Shown here in pieces: positions 33,630-52,730 of a stretch of DNA of 64,000 bases. The stretch covers positions 1,633,344 to 1,697,343 of the forward strand of contig NC_135178.1 in the NCBI RefSeq assembly GCF_041146795.1. Direction: 5' to 3'. A program made the translations under genes and the position numbers. The DNA is from Maylandia zebra (taxonomy: Eukaryota; Chordata; Actinopteri; Cichliformes; Cichlidae). Numbering within the stretch: position 1 is the stretch's first letter; each line of letters starts with the position of its first letter. Below the pieces are notes generated by a model. That model was given only the letters and a program-made list of their open reading frames with translations. It did no database searches and was not told the DNA's origin.

Positions 33630-33800
33630 CAGTGCTTTGCAAAAGTATTGTGCCCCCTTGAACTTTCCCACATTTTGTCACATTACAGCCACAAACATGA
33701 ATCAATTGTGTTGGACTTCCACGTGAAAGACCAACACAAAGTGGTGCACACGTGAGAAGTGGAACGAAAATCATACATGATTCCAAACATTTGCCACCCA
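33630..33800. repeat. Fragment of a common Tc1-like fish repeat
   Basis: AGTGCTTTGCAAAAGTATTG followed by TTTTGTCACATTACAGCCAC is a word order I associate with Tc1-derived MITEs in teleosts. Only one end is evident. The sequence from 33990 to 34110 then shares words with 54685-54785 (ATTCAAAGGCTTTATG, GTGGGCCGGTCT, GTCCCAGTCCAGCCCTG). Confidence 0.5.
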
Positions 33801-34560
33801 GAAGCCGATGTTGTTCACAGGACAGCAAGAGTCAACGATCGGGATGCTCTTGTCGTCGTTATCGTTCCCCTCCTACGTTTTATTTCCCCGATTTCAGTGT
33901 TTTTGCTTCACAACTAAAGCGAGCAGTTTACTTTGTGCACTAACATGGACTCGAATCAACCAGCGCCACCTCTGGCCAAGTGCCACAGCCTACAGCAGCG
34001 TTTGTTTTCATTCAAAGGCTTTATGGCTTTAATACCTGGTGGGCCGGTCTGTAGTCAAAATGCCCGATTTTTTTGTCCCAGTCCAGCCCTGCAGGTTAAT
34101 ACTGGCAGTGTCACCATGCCAGCTGACTGTATTTCATCGTCAGCCAGTGTTGTTCTTTATCAATATTACCAAAGTTTACCATAAGGCAGCATAGAAAGTA
34201 TTTACTTGCTTTCAGGTTTTATTCAAATGTTAGTCTTTTCAGTTGTTTCTCCACTTTTTTCCTGTTTCACAATCAAACACCAGTTTGTGAGAAGATTATC
34301 TTCTTTTTTTAACAGGCAGATAAAGTTTTGCATTGGCTAATTTGCCAATTGTTTGTTACAAATGTTCATATTTTAATATTCAAAAATGTTTTTGCCCAAA
34401 ACATATGTGCACTATATGTCAGTAAAAATACTATGCAAATATTGCTGTCCTTGACTGCTGAGTAAGCACTGACTGATTGTATCTCTTGTACTTTATCAAC
34501 GCAGTATCTAAAAACTTTGCACCGTAGTGGTTAAAATCTCATTCTAAGAAGAGTTAAAAG

Positions 34561-35726
34561 CACATTTGGTTATTAGGTTTATAGGATTATTGAATTATGG
34601 TGAACGGTTGTTCTTGCTGATCGGCGTTGGCTTAGCCCTGGTTTATCGGAGAAATAAGAGAGCGGAACCGGCTGTTCAAACCCCCCCAAGGCTGCCTGCT
34701 GGAATCGAAGCGACGGGACGAGGTGCGACCTCTCACAACGAACGTAATATGGTCAACACCTTGGAGACGCTTGCAGCTGCTGTGAAGGCTCAAAACAACA
34801 CCATTGAGCGTATGAGGGGAAACATCAGAGAGAGGCCTGCTCAGAATGACACCCTTGAGTGACAGTTGGAAGACATCGCGGAACGGATCACTGCAGCTGT
34901 GAGGTCTCAGAATCAAAAGAATGACAACACCATGGAACAGAAGTTTGATACCATCATGGGGAGGCTCGCGACTCTCCAACGGGAGATTGAGAGACCAGCG
35001 TCAGAGTGTTAAAGAGCAGCCTGAAAATTCTCCTGGGCTGCTCGCATGGAAATTTACAAAATCAATATCAAAATTGCGGACCCCCATCACGGCGCCAGCT
35101 GCAGGCCCAAGGCTGGAGCCGAACAATCACTCCCTGATAACGACTGTGTTATGACTGTCCTTCCCATCCCATGCAAGGACACCTGGGTTGGCTGGAAGAC
35201 TGTTTACTTAGGCTGGCAGGGCGAAGGACACTGTCTCAGCTGAACTCTGGACACACACACACACTTACACTGATATGCACACACTCATCCCCCTCCCTTT
35301 CCAAACGCCTTCGATGCTTATTCCCTACCGGGGAAGATAGCAGTCAACTGGACCAGCGCAGATGCTGCAGGACCGGATGCGCTGTCTACACCGGCTCTCT
35401 CTCACCTTTACCCGCCCCTGTTGCTTGTCTTGTGTTTCTGTGGTGTGTTGATAGTCATGTGCTTTTGTGCTGAGGTGTTTTTTCTGTTATCAAACTGTTC
35501 TCCCACCAGGAGCTCAGTCTGAGTGGAGTTTTTTTCCTCCTCCTCTTACCTCATGTAGTGTATTTTCGTTGTTTTTTCCTATCAGCCTACCTTCTGACAT
35601 GTCTGCCCAATGTGATGTTTGTGTAAAGTTGGTCAGAAGGTTTGTAAGTGCGCATGCGCCATTAGCGTGCTGCCTGCTGTAACCCTAATTTCCTTCGGGA
35701 TTAATAAAGTATTCTGATTCTGATTC
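34561..35726 (+). mobile_element. Retroelement-like unit with LINE-type 3' tail
   Basis: The unit contains one short ORF near its left end and finishes in CCTTCGGGATTAATAAAGTA plus repeated TTCTGA at 35692-35726, the tail form of Rex1-like LINEs. Neither reverse transcriptase nor endonuclease is present, so it looks like a non-autonomous retroposon. The left boundary and target duplication are not established. Confidence 0.5.
34566..35011 (+). pseudogene. Membrane-segment plus coiled-coil ORF, one internal stop
   Basis: The frame starts MVIRFIGLLNYGERLFLLIG, giving one hydrophobic segment (about residues 14-27, LFLLIGVGLALVYRR) followed by a basic patch. A heptad-rich part follows (NTLETLAAAVKAQNNTIERM). 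A TGA at 34860-34862 (a CGA codon would be one change away) interrupts it. The same frame continues for 48 codons (QLEDIAERITAAVRSQN, MEQKFDTIMGRLATLQREIE) to TAA at 35009. The two halves share related coiled-coil repeats. I do not recognise the family. Confidence 0.5.
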
Positions 35727-35820
35727 AGTTGGTAGAATATTTTTTAACATTATCTGCCAATTACATCTGCCACCCTTCTCCAAATCTGTGCCCCTACCTG
35801 GCCCCCCAAACAAAAATTTT

Positions 35821-36306
35821 CTAGACACGCCACTGGAGGTGTGACGTGTGCAGCTGGGACACTACCGCGTGGGTTGTCTCACATGCTGCTGCCGCTGGCG
35901 AGATGTACACGGTTATCGCGATGACTTGCGAGAGCTCCCGCGGCAGGTAATATGGTCGGATGCTAACCACTAAAAGCTCCACATCACGAGTAAAGTGCTG
36001 CTCCTTAACACTGATGTGCCCCGATTTACACCACCTCTCGTTCACACACATCACAATCCCCCCACCTTTCCTCTTGCCGGTCTCCTTCGCGTCCTGATCC
36101 GCTCTCACCAGGTGAAATCCCGGAACAGTCACGTGACAGTCTGGAGTGAGGTGTGTTAGCCACGACTCTATGTAGCACATCGTGCTAACCTTCCGGTGCT
36201 CCTGGAGTCTGGTCAGCGCCGCCAATTCCTCGATCTTACTGGGGAGAGATCTGACATCTCCCATAATGATCGAGGGTACAGATGGTTTGCACCGTCTTTC
36301 CACTCT
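35821..36306 (-). pseudogene. LINE endonuclease fragment
   Basis: Minus-strand frame with VPSIIMGDVRSLPSKIEEL, ESWLTHLTPDCHVTVPGFH, GKRKGGGIVMCVNERWC and YYLPRELSQVIAITVY. It is clearly related to the endonuclease at 17042-17816. The catalytic GDFN and SDHN blocks are missing at the downstream end, so it is inactive. Confidence 0.8.
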
Positions 36307-36542
36307 GACACTTAGCTCCAGCTCTACGTGACTATCACACCCAACCACTGCAGTGTCATCAGAGGACTCACGTTTCATTGTTATACTGGAAATCTGAGGT
36401 GTACAAGGTAAATAGGAATGGTGATAGCACTGTAGTGCCCCAGTATTACTGACCACCACAACACACAGGCTACCCACCAGACAGACAGACAGCGATCCAG
36501 GAGACAGTAGAAGTGCTGACATCCTGACCAGCTTTCCACTCT

Positions 36543-36743
36543 GCAAAAGGGGTTGGATGGTATTAAAGGCACTGTAAAAATAAAAAACATGATTCTTACA
36601 ATGCCACCTTCCACCTGAGAGTGAGAATGCTGGAACAACAGGTAGATGAAAGCATCATCCACCCCCACAAAAGACTGGTGAGTAAACTGAAGAGGTTTCA
36701 CCTGCAGGCTAAACTGGGCAAGAACCGCTCCAAGCACCTTCAT
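36543..36743 (-). pseudogene. LINE RT fragment, out of order with its endonuclease
   Basis: Minus strand: KVLGAVLAQFSLQVKPLQF, VGVDDAFIYLLFQHSHSQ and TVRIMFF-type residues, equivalent to the [12 protein letters not shown]...[11 protein letters not shown] region of the LINE at 17.8-19.8 kb. On the minus strand it precedes the endonuclease fragment, whereas an intact LINE has the opposite order, so two insertions or a rearrangement are needed. Confidence 0.65.
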
Positions 36744-36789
36744 GACATGAGAACCAGTCTGATCTGTCTTTCTTTAGTATTGGAACTAA

Positions 36790-37690
36790 ACATGATGTCT
36801 TCCATAGTTCGACAACTTCTGCTGCTGGAGTCTCAGGTTGCAGATCATCTGCAGAGGTTTATTTGAAGAGTTTCAGTCAGGTTTCAGAGCTCATCCCAGC
36901 ACAGAAACAGCTTTAGTGAAGGTTACAAATGATCTTCTTATGGCCTCTGACAGTGGACTCATCTCTGTGCTTGTCCTGCTAGACCTCAGTGCAGCGTTCG
37001 ATACTGTCGACCATAATATCCTATTAGAGCGATTAGAACATGCTGTAGGTATTACAGGTACTGTGCTGCAGTGGTTTGTATCATATCTATCTAATAGACT
37101 CCAGTTTGTGCATGTAAATGGAGAGTCCTCTTCACACACTGAGGTTAATTATGGAGTTCCACAGGGTTCAGTGCTAGGACCAATTCTGTTTACATTATAC
37201 ATACTTCCCTTAGGCAGCATCATTAGAAGACATAGCATACATTTACACTGCTATGCAGATGACACCCAGCTCTATCTGTCCATGCTGCAATAGATGTAGG
37301 CTGCCGGGGATTCCCATGATGCATTGAGTTTTTCCTTTCCAGTCACCTTTCTCACTCACTATGTGTTAACAGACCTCTCTGCATTGAATCATATCTGTTA
37401 TTAACCTCTGTCTCTCTTCCACAGCATGTCTTTATCCTGTCTTCCTCCCCTCTCCCCAAAGGGGAGACAGATGGCCCCGCCCCTCCCTGAGCCTGGTTCT
37501 GTTGGAGGTTTCTTCCTGTTAAAAGGGAGTTTTTCCTTCCCACTGTCGCCAAAGTGCTGCTCATAGGGGGTCATATGATTGTTGGGTTTTTTTCTCTGTA
37601 TCTATGAAGCGCCTTGAGTCGACTTTTGTTGTGATTTGGCGCTATATAAATAAAACTGAATTGAATTGAATTGAATTGAATTGAATTGAA
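36790..37690 (+). mobile_element. Internally deleted L2-type LINE
   Basis: Starts in RT (VVRQL...VADHLQR, frameshift, then [19 protein letters not shown]), runs through [20 protein letters not shown] and [20 protein letters not shown] to [13 protein letters not shown] at 37253-37290. It then jumps directly into the 3' UTR, joining at CATGCTGCAATAG. The 13352-14195 copy shows that about 200 codons normally lie between. The 3' UTR ends in tandem GAATT repeats (37660-37700). Confidence 0.85.
36838..37293 (+). pseudogene. LINE RT core fragment (151 codons)
   Basis: Contains RT motifs through the catalytic YADD box and then stops two codons after SML because of the deletion. The upstream part is in another frame (TTTGAAG near 36860 follows a stop). 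Closely related to the RT at 24103-25779 but a different subfamily ([17 protein letters not shown]). Confidence 0.85.
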
Positions 37691-37702
37691 TTGAATTGAA
37701 GA
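37655..37702. repeat. (GAATT)n tandem tail
   Basis: About nine tandem GAATT units at the LINE 3' end. Tail length variation of this kind arises from template slippage during reverse transcription. Confidence 0.9.
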
Positions 37703-38181
37703 GATGCTGAAGGATGAAGGCTGGGCCTCAGAGATCTCAGGACCCTGGGACTGATGTAATCAGGGCTTACAGCATTGTTCTGTCTCCCCCGTGGCTCTGT
37801 CACCTGTGTGTCCAGAGTTGTATTGTCCTGTGTTTTACAGCCCACATACTGCTGGATAGTTGGCAGAGTCACTGGAAGTGCATGGTGTGAGCGACTGGTG
37901 GCTGTTGGGCCCGAGCAGAGCAAGGAGTGACAGCTGATCCTAAAGGCTGATTGTGTTCATCTGGAAGTTTCCAGTGGGAGAAACGTTTCATCATCATCAT
38001 CATCATCAGGTGACGTCTTCAGTCTCAGCTGACTGCAGGTTTCCAATCTTATAAACAGGACATTTGCACGATGACTGAAACCAGCCCAGTGAAGGAACAA
38101 AGGGCTGTGAGGTCAGTTTGTTGATCATTAATAGGCAAACAGTCATGATCACTGATTAACAACACTGATCAATGATCAATG
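37703..38181. other. No recognised gene
   Basis: Short frames only; an ATC triplet run (CATCATCATCATCATCAT) lies at 37990-38008. Confidence 0.4.
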
Positions 38182-38189
38182 GCCACGGG

Positions 38190-39234
38190 TAGGGATGGGT
38201 ATCGTTTAGGTTTTATCCGATACCGGTGCCAAACCGGTACTTTTGAAACGGTGCCGGTGCTCAAACGGTGCTCAAACCGGTGCTTAAAGAATGGAGAACA
38301 CAAAATTGGTCCAAAAACCTCTCATGTTCAGCTGTTTTTTGTAAAAAGATAACAATGTTAGCCTTTTCTGCAGCTATGGGGCATATATGGTATCACTCTT
38401 GGCTGGAAGCAGTGCTTAAACAATGAAAAAAAAACACAAACTTTGTCCAAAAACCTCTCATGTTTAACTGTTTTCCACTTTTTCTTTGGTCATTTTAGCC
38501 TTTTTGGCCAGGGTGAAGGGAGTATCTGCCATCAAACAAGAAGACAGCCGCATGTAGCTATGATGGTGTTTGCTAGTTCACCTTACATGCATTAATGTAA
38601 TAACGTGGTTAGCCTACTCAACGTAAATTACACACGAACAACATTAAGCTACTCACACAGAGAAGAACAGCTGCTGCTGCATCATCATCCTCATCATTTC
38701 AGCTACACTGGCAGGGCTAGGGGCCAGGACTCTCCTCTTCGGGTTTTTGGGGGATGTTGCTAACTCCGGGTCCGATAACAGGCAACCCACCCGCAGTAGA
38801 TGTGCTCGGTGTGAGGTCTCGCAGCAAGCTATCAAATACGGCGCATTTTTGGGCTTTTAAAAAAAACGCTATGCGTCGCCAGGTGTTTCATCGGATTTGA
38901 GGTGTTACCTCCTTTGACAGCATCACAGTATCAGCTTAAAGCACTTGTTGCTGCTGAGTTTGCATCTTTTGCTGTGAAGTACAGCCAGACTTTTGACCGC
39001 TTCACCTTGGGCATTTTAAACCTGTAGCTCTGCTCTAAAAGAACGTACGTACCTGGCCCCGCCTACTATCCTCGGAAACGTAAAATGATTGGCTAGAATC
39101 TAAAGTGTATCACAGCTCAGGAAAAAAAAGCACCGAAATAAAGCACCGAAATGTGCGCTGCTTTTCGGTCTGGTTACTACCGTTTATGTCAGAACCGGTG
39201 CCATCATGGCACCGGACACCGGTACCCATCCCTG
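38190..39234. mobile_element. hAT-type element (1045 bp), near-perfect 8-bp duplication
   Basis: Ends TAGGGATGGGTATCG and inverted GGTACCCATCCCTG. Subterminal repeats of ACCGGTGC and GCACCGG words face each other. The flanks GCCACGGG (38182-38189) and GCCACGAG (39235-39242) match at 7 of 8 bases. The interior contains two tandem-like segments starting AAAACCTCTCATGTT. No transposase. Confidence 0.8.
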
Positions 39235-39242
39235 GCCACGAG

Positions 39243-40270
39243 TACCATTCTCATAGCAGTCCTCCTGGCTCTTAACAGCGTGCACTACACTACTCTGTTT
39301 GTGTCGGGGGACCCGATCCTTGGGGTGGACCAGTTTTTAGCCACAGAGATGCTGCGTTTAAAGAAAGTGTGTCTTAACTGTTCCCATACTCCTGACGCAT
39401 TAGGCACCAGCAAAGGTTTTCTCAGTATTCAAACCTTAAATACTGATCTGTGTGCGTAGGTTTACACGTCAGCTTTTAAATGTCCCCCATTACTGATGGA
39501 GTGATAGCAGAGTTCACTGTGAAAACATAAACCATGACAAGCACAGACACTGGATGTAGCACACACTTTCATGAACACTGTTTGGCTTCAGCTCTTTGTA
39601 AGGTGTAACTTTGCTCTCTTTTGCGTCTGGCTCACAAACCAACACGAGGAAGCCACAGACCGGTTGTAGCACCTCCTCTGCACACTGACAGCAGAGCACT
39701 GCAGGCCGACGGGCCGGCCTTGGAGAGGAGCAGACACCCTCCGTCTGCTCAAACATGAATCCCACTTCTGAGTGTTTACACTGTAGGTCAGCTGAGTGTA
39801 AGGCTGCTGCCTCCACCAGCTGGTGGTGATGAGTAAACACTGATCAATACAGCAGACGAGAGTTCTCCCAGTAAATAACGTGTGAAACGCTCAGTTCATT
39901 GTCAGGTGAGACAGTCACAGGAACATGTTCTGGACTGCACCACCTTTTTCCTCATTGCTCACATTGCCGTCTCTGTCAGCCCGAGCAGTGAAGAAGCTGA
40001 GTACTGTGCTTTCAAGTTTTACATTTGGCTAAGACCAGCATGTCCCTACAGACGCTGTAGAGGAAGTCCAACTGTGTCCCCAAGCACAGTCTCAGGAAGA
40101 GGTGGGCAGACCTGCAAAGGGTCCTGAACCCATCAGCAGGACTGGTATTTGTAAGGAAGAAGAGGAGGAGCACAAAATGACCTCCAGCAGGTCGCTGTGT
40201 GGATGTCTCTGATCAGTCACTCAAAAACAGACATGAGGCTGGCCTGATGGCCCAACATGAGCCCATAATA
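39243..40270. other. No recognised gene
   Basis: Frames up to about 108 codons without conserved features on either strand. Confidence 0.4.
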
Positions 40271-40271
40271 C

Positions 40272-40506
40272 TCTGGACTGGTTCTTATACAGCACTTTTC
40301 TTCTCTGCCTTACTGCAACGCGCCTCATTCGCCCATTCAATGACTTTTTACTGTGCTTAAGTTCTTTCTAACATTCACACTCTGATTGATGCGTCGGAGA
40401 ACAACACGAGGTTAATATGTTGGCTTGCAGACTGGAGCAGCCAGGGATCAAAACACCAACCTTCCAGTTAGCAGACCTGCTGTGCCCGTTGAGCTGCAGC
40501 CACCCC
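40272..40506 (-). mobile_element. tRNA-derived SINE, degenerate
   Basis: On the minus strand the head has GCAGCTCAACGGG (A-box-like) and TGTTTTGATCCC (B-box-like, + 40444-40455) behind GGAAGGTTGG. The body and tail resemble the copies at 27.5 and 21.4 kb (ACTGGTTCTTATACAGCACT on the +). Confidence 0.65.
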
Positions 40507-40509
40507 ACC

Positions 40510-43405
40510 TGCACAGAGGTGAGGTGCAGCAGGCGGTGCACTGTCGAGGGCAGCTTCACGCCTTCATTTGCATCCAATCAAAGTTTCAGGTCATCGATTG
40601 TGACTGTGACCTGCTTACTGGACATCTCAAAGCCTGGAGCTGCCTGTAGTAGAAGCAGTAATCCTTACATGTATAACGTCTGCTGCACGGAGACAAAAAC
40701 TAGTCTCAGGCCCAAATAAAGTCATGTTAGCCATGAAATGCTGAGTTCATTGTCATTTGCACTAAATCTCCACTGTTTGAATACCCAGAGTCATTGAATG
40801 GACCGTGTCATGGTTTGAATATATTTATCCAACTTGACCATTGTTGGAGTCAAATTGTTAAATGTTGTCATTGTGTTAGTTAAATTTGTGTTAGTTCAAA
40901 CTGTATGATCAAAGACATTCTTTTGTTTCTGACGCCGTCCGCAGCCTGTTGAGCGGTGGGGAGGCTGTAGTGTTTATTACAGGCACATCCTATGTGAGGC
41001 TTCTGTTTTCTTTAGCCTCCTGAGACCTGAACTCTTCCACAGCAGCATTTTTAATTTCTCTTTGATATTTGGGCTGATTGGGACCTGATGAATGTAAAAA
41101 CAAAGAATTACCCGATTTATTTATTTTTTTACCTGATTTTGGTTTCTGAGAAAAACGAGAGCCACATATGAGGATGTGTTTAGAATTTCGATAGAACAGC
41201 AGCAGCATAACGTCCTCGTCAGTGGACATCAGGCCCTTGCAGAGCAAAATTTAGTATTTTGGTCTAATTAACCCAAAATGTGATGTCCACACGTGTGGAC
41301 GACAGGTCCTATGAGGTTAGTAAACTTCCTGCCTTTATGACCTTTTTGTGGGCCGCAGGTCACAGAAACACAACCCCAAACACACACATACAGATGGTCG
41401 CACATACATGCATACACACGCATGCTTACACGTGCACACACACACACACACACAGTACCTTATCTTTTATAACCATAGGGGGGTTTACAATGGGTGGTGC
41501 TGTGTGTACTGTAACTGTTTTCAATGAAAGGCAGCAAGCGGAGGCCGGGGTGGAAGTGGTCTGAACGAGGGCAGAAGGGCTGCTCTGAGATCCTCCCTTG
41601 CGCAAGTAAAATCGCTGTTCGTCTTGCTTCCTTAATGGGAATAAATCTCTAAACCAGCGGCCTGTGGAAGCGCAGACCCAACAACCATTACAGTTAATAT
41701 GCCATAAAACAGCTTTATTCTCATATTGGCTCAAATGGCAGATATTGCCCAGCTAAGAGTCCCCTAGTCTTTCATATGTTTTCACCATCTAAATCTAATG
41801 TGTTGGTAGATGCTACCATTACTATTGTATGGCACAATTTTATCTGTATGTGCTTATAGCATGGAGTTTAGCTGCTGTCAGAACTACTGTGGGCCTCCAT
41901 TATTCACCGAGCTGTAGATAAAGGGTCCGTTGGTGTGAACAGAGATTTGATAGTTTGAATGTTATAACTTTGCTTTTCTTCAGGCCAACAGCAGGGAGCT
42001 CTCTGCAGCCCTGGACTGACGCGGTGTGTTATCTCTGTTAGCCTGTTCTTCCCCTCGCTGCGCTCTCTAAATACCTGTGGTGTGTTTTTTTTTTAAACAC
42101 CAAATCCCAGTTTATGCTGGAAGTGGAGTGAATCGGTCCCTCTGTAAGCAGCACTGGATCGAGTCCCAACACAACATCCCCACAGCACCAGGAAAACATG
42201 GAGGCCAAATGGTAAGCCATCATCTTTATTATGAAACAATATTGGGAGCAGATCAAATAGCTGTTACATGGTGTCGTTTGGCCGCTGCAGTCCCTTTCCA
42301 TGTCCCGGCACATCCCTGGACGGCCAGCCCTCTCCCAGCTGCCTTCTAGGTTACCGTTTCTTGGACGATCTCCAGGAGCTGATCCAAGCTTCAAGCTTAG
42401 CGTCTCCTTCCCCCAGCTTGATAAGTTAGGCCCCTCCCAGCTGGGACTATGTGAGTATGTCTCAGTGTACTACAGGTTCCTGGTTCTAAACATGGTTATA
42501 CTGGGCACCCAGCAGGAGGAAAGGGGACATGCATGGAAATTCAAATCAATCCAACACATTCTTGCAGATTTTATACACAAGTGTCAATCAAAAAAAAGAC
42601 GTTTGGGAGCCAATGGCTGTTGAGGAGGGCGGGTGAATGGCTAACCATCTGTGATGCAGAAGTTTTCAGCTGCATGTTTTTAGTGTTTGAAAATCTTTAA
42701 CACTCGGAAGTCATCTCTGGCATTTCTACAATAACTCGACTCATGTACGGCCTAACATTGTCAACTGTTACAGACTCTGGGGGAGGAGATGTGAGATGTT
42801 CCACAGAGTACGGTGCATTTCTGCAGCCAAACATCGGCCTGAGCTACGGCAACTCTCATTTCACTACTTCATGTGTTTCAGCTTAAAATGTTACACAAGA
42901 TGGGCCAAATGAAAACCAACAAAACCAAAAACAAACACACTCGTCTTCTGCTTTTCAAAATAAAAGAATCAAATATTTATGACCAATCATGTCTAAGTGA
43001 GATCCATTTAAAACAGGAGCTGTTTCTACTGAGGAAAAGCCAAAAAAGCCCAAAGAAAATTAACACATGTTCCCTTAGCATTTCTTTTTTCCCCATTTTT
43101 CACTTTAAGAAAGAGTAGAAAGTTAGAAATGGTCTGGAGATCTACGGCGACGAGGACGAGAGAGAGAAAGCGGTCTGATCCACAGAGAGTCCTGCTTGGC
43201 TGTCGCTGCCTGGCCTCAGCGGGGCAGCTCCAGGGCCGTTTAAAGGAGCGCTATGTGAAACGGGGGGGGGGGGCCGAGGAGGTGGCGAGCTGCTGGTGGG
43301 GGACGGAGCGGGGAGGGCAGAGGAAGATCAGTATTTGGTCGGACACGTGAAACAGAAGGGGGCTGGGGAGGGAGGCAGACAGAGGGCTACGCGCTCGTGA
43401 CGTGA
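40510..43405. other. ube2l3 downstream region, no gene recognised
   Basis: No conserved frame in 2.9 kb. A short (CA)n run lies at 41434-41453 and a run of 12 G at 43263-43274. Part of this is probably the 3' UTR of ube2l3, transcribed leftwards from 43405; a clear polyadenylation signal was not singled out. Confidence 0.45.
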
Positions 43406-50849
<7,444 letters not shown>

Positions 50850-50960
50850 CTTGAAACTACTGTGTGTTCCCAGAATTCACCGCGCTGGGAATATGGGTCT
50901 GTTCCTGCGCTGAGGCTGATCAGGTTGGACATCCGCCTGTTTGTGAACATGCCGACATGT
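50850..50960 (-). promoter_or_regulatory. Presumed ube2l3 core promoter and 5' UTR
   Basis: Lies directly upstream of the ATG on the minus strand, TATA-less. TTCCCAGAATTCAC (+ 50866-50879) resembles part of a ZNF143-type site. Position is certain relative to the start codon; function is inferred. Confidence 0.45.
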
Positions 50961-52194
50961 CCACGCCAGGAAGCGACGTGTTTAAATGCGGGATATCTGT
51001 AATTATGTATGTTACAAACATGTTGGGCTGTGAGCCGGAGCCGCGGGGGGAGACCTGAGCCTGAACCCAGCTGTGTCTGCTTCCGCTTTATTTGTTAGTA
51101 TTAATGCAGGTGTTCGCATGTAGACCCCTGAAAACGCATGATGAGTTACACCTGTATGAGTCGGCTTGGTTAACCCTCAGCTCTGCTGTCAGTCTGTTGT
51201 AATTGGCTCATGCAACAGTCGTGTGGATGGCACAGAGCAAAAAGGTTCCATGTGCTTGTGCAACACTTTCAACAATAAAGTTTTATTTGAGTTCATGTTT
51301 CTACTTTAATATCACGTGCAAATCCATGTTCGCCCTGCACTTTCGTTCTAAAGCTACAAACATGTGTGAATCTGTCCATCAGCACTGCAAACAAGTAGGC
51401 TCAGAGCACGTTTCTGATGTAACCCCCCCCCACTGCTGCACACATGTATGTGCTGCACCACCCTGCTGTACAATGACCGTCGTCTCTCTCAGTATAGGAT
51501 GATGTAGCTCTGCAGGTCATCCTTGTACCTGAACATTGAAAAGCGGTAGTCCACCTTCAGTTTGAATATTCAGACTGCACCGTCTCATTTATAAACATGT
51601 GTACACTGTGTTATTAGAAATTATTAATTAACTTTAGTCTGATGGCATTTATGTGGTTGTAAATTCTGTTTCACTGTTACACTTTGCTGTGACAGCACTG
51701 AGAGAGCAGGACAGAGAGGGTGAGAAAGAGACAGAGCTAAGAACAGGACAAGATCTGACACGTAGTGAAAGATGATACACACCAGGGAAGCTTCTGTTTC
51801 ACTCATGATGATTTTATAGAACTACTCAGTGTGTGTGGACCACAAACCTGCTCTTATAACATAGATTATGTTGATCGTCTGCAGTGCCACAGCGTGTGGA
51901 GTGATCATGGCGACCCAAACACAGACGACCAGACGCAAAACTAGATTTTGACAAATGTGTGTCGTTCATTATGGCCGATAGCAAAACATTAACCAAAAGA
52001 CAAACCCCTTTCTTTCCCTAAACTGGGAAAACTACAGACATGAAACCTGGAACAGTCAGAAATACCTGAACACTTGCATCAACATAGGACTGAGGATGAC
52101 AGGAAGAAGAGTGTCTGCAAATGTGCACGTTAGGTGGAAAATCATCAAAGATTGCTTTATTATTTGGTCAACAGGTTGAAACGATGTTGTGATT
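50961..52194. other. Intergenic, no gene recognised
   Basis: Frames up to 99 codons with no conserved features. AACAATAAAGTTTTATT at about 51271 could be an isolated polyadenylation signal. Confidence 0.4.
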
Positions 52195-52730
52195 CTCTTC
52201 TTACTGCTTTGCTGTAAGCCTACTGAGAAGTCCACTGCTCCCTCTCAGACATCTCCATACCTCCACAGGTATGGCACCTGGACCAGCTGCCTTTCCACTC
52301 CTCCTCCTTTCTAAGTCACTTCCTGACTCACCCACTGTCCATCTGTGCTCCTCAATCTCTCGTTTTCTGCACACTCCCATCACCTGTTAACACATCTCCA
52401 TTCCTGTCCCTGATTATCTCCAGCTCCTTTCCAGCTCCATCTGTCAGCGTGTAGCCACTCAGCACTGTTCTTTCCCTCCTTCACATACAACTCACTAAGG
52501 CTTTTCCTTTGCCACGTCTGTCTTTCCTGTATGCCTAGTTTCCCAGTACTCCTGTCTGTATTTTGCACCTCCGGTCCCACTTTTTATTTGCCAGTCTCTT
52601 TGGTAATCTCCTTTTAATATTTTCCTGCACTTCCTCATCCCTCCACCAAGTCTCGTTGTCCTCTTTCCTCTGTAGGACACACCCATCACCTTCATGACAG
52701 GTTCCTTCAGCCTATAGCTGTACTGTTCCA
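52195..52730 (-). pseudogene. RTE-like LINE relic
   Basis: The minus strand gives, in broken frames, TTRLGGGMRKCRKIL (for WWN/D-EEVQ-type text), KSGTGGAKYRQEYWETR, LEIIRDRNGDVLT-like residues and finally SGKAAGPGAIPVEVWRCLRG. The last is the RT block 'GKA-GPD-IPVE' of RTE/BovB-like LINEs. Nothing of the catalytic core follows. Heavily decayed. Confidence 0.55.

Noticed and set aside
37655..37702. Tandem GAATT units as a CRISPR-like array
   Set aside because: The units are 5 bp without spacers, at a LINE 3' end in a vertebrate genome.
39151..39459. 102-codon frame crossing the right end of a hAT element
   Set aside because: It begins inside the transposon and has no conserved residues after it.
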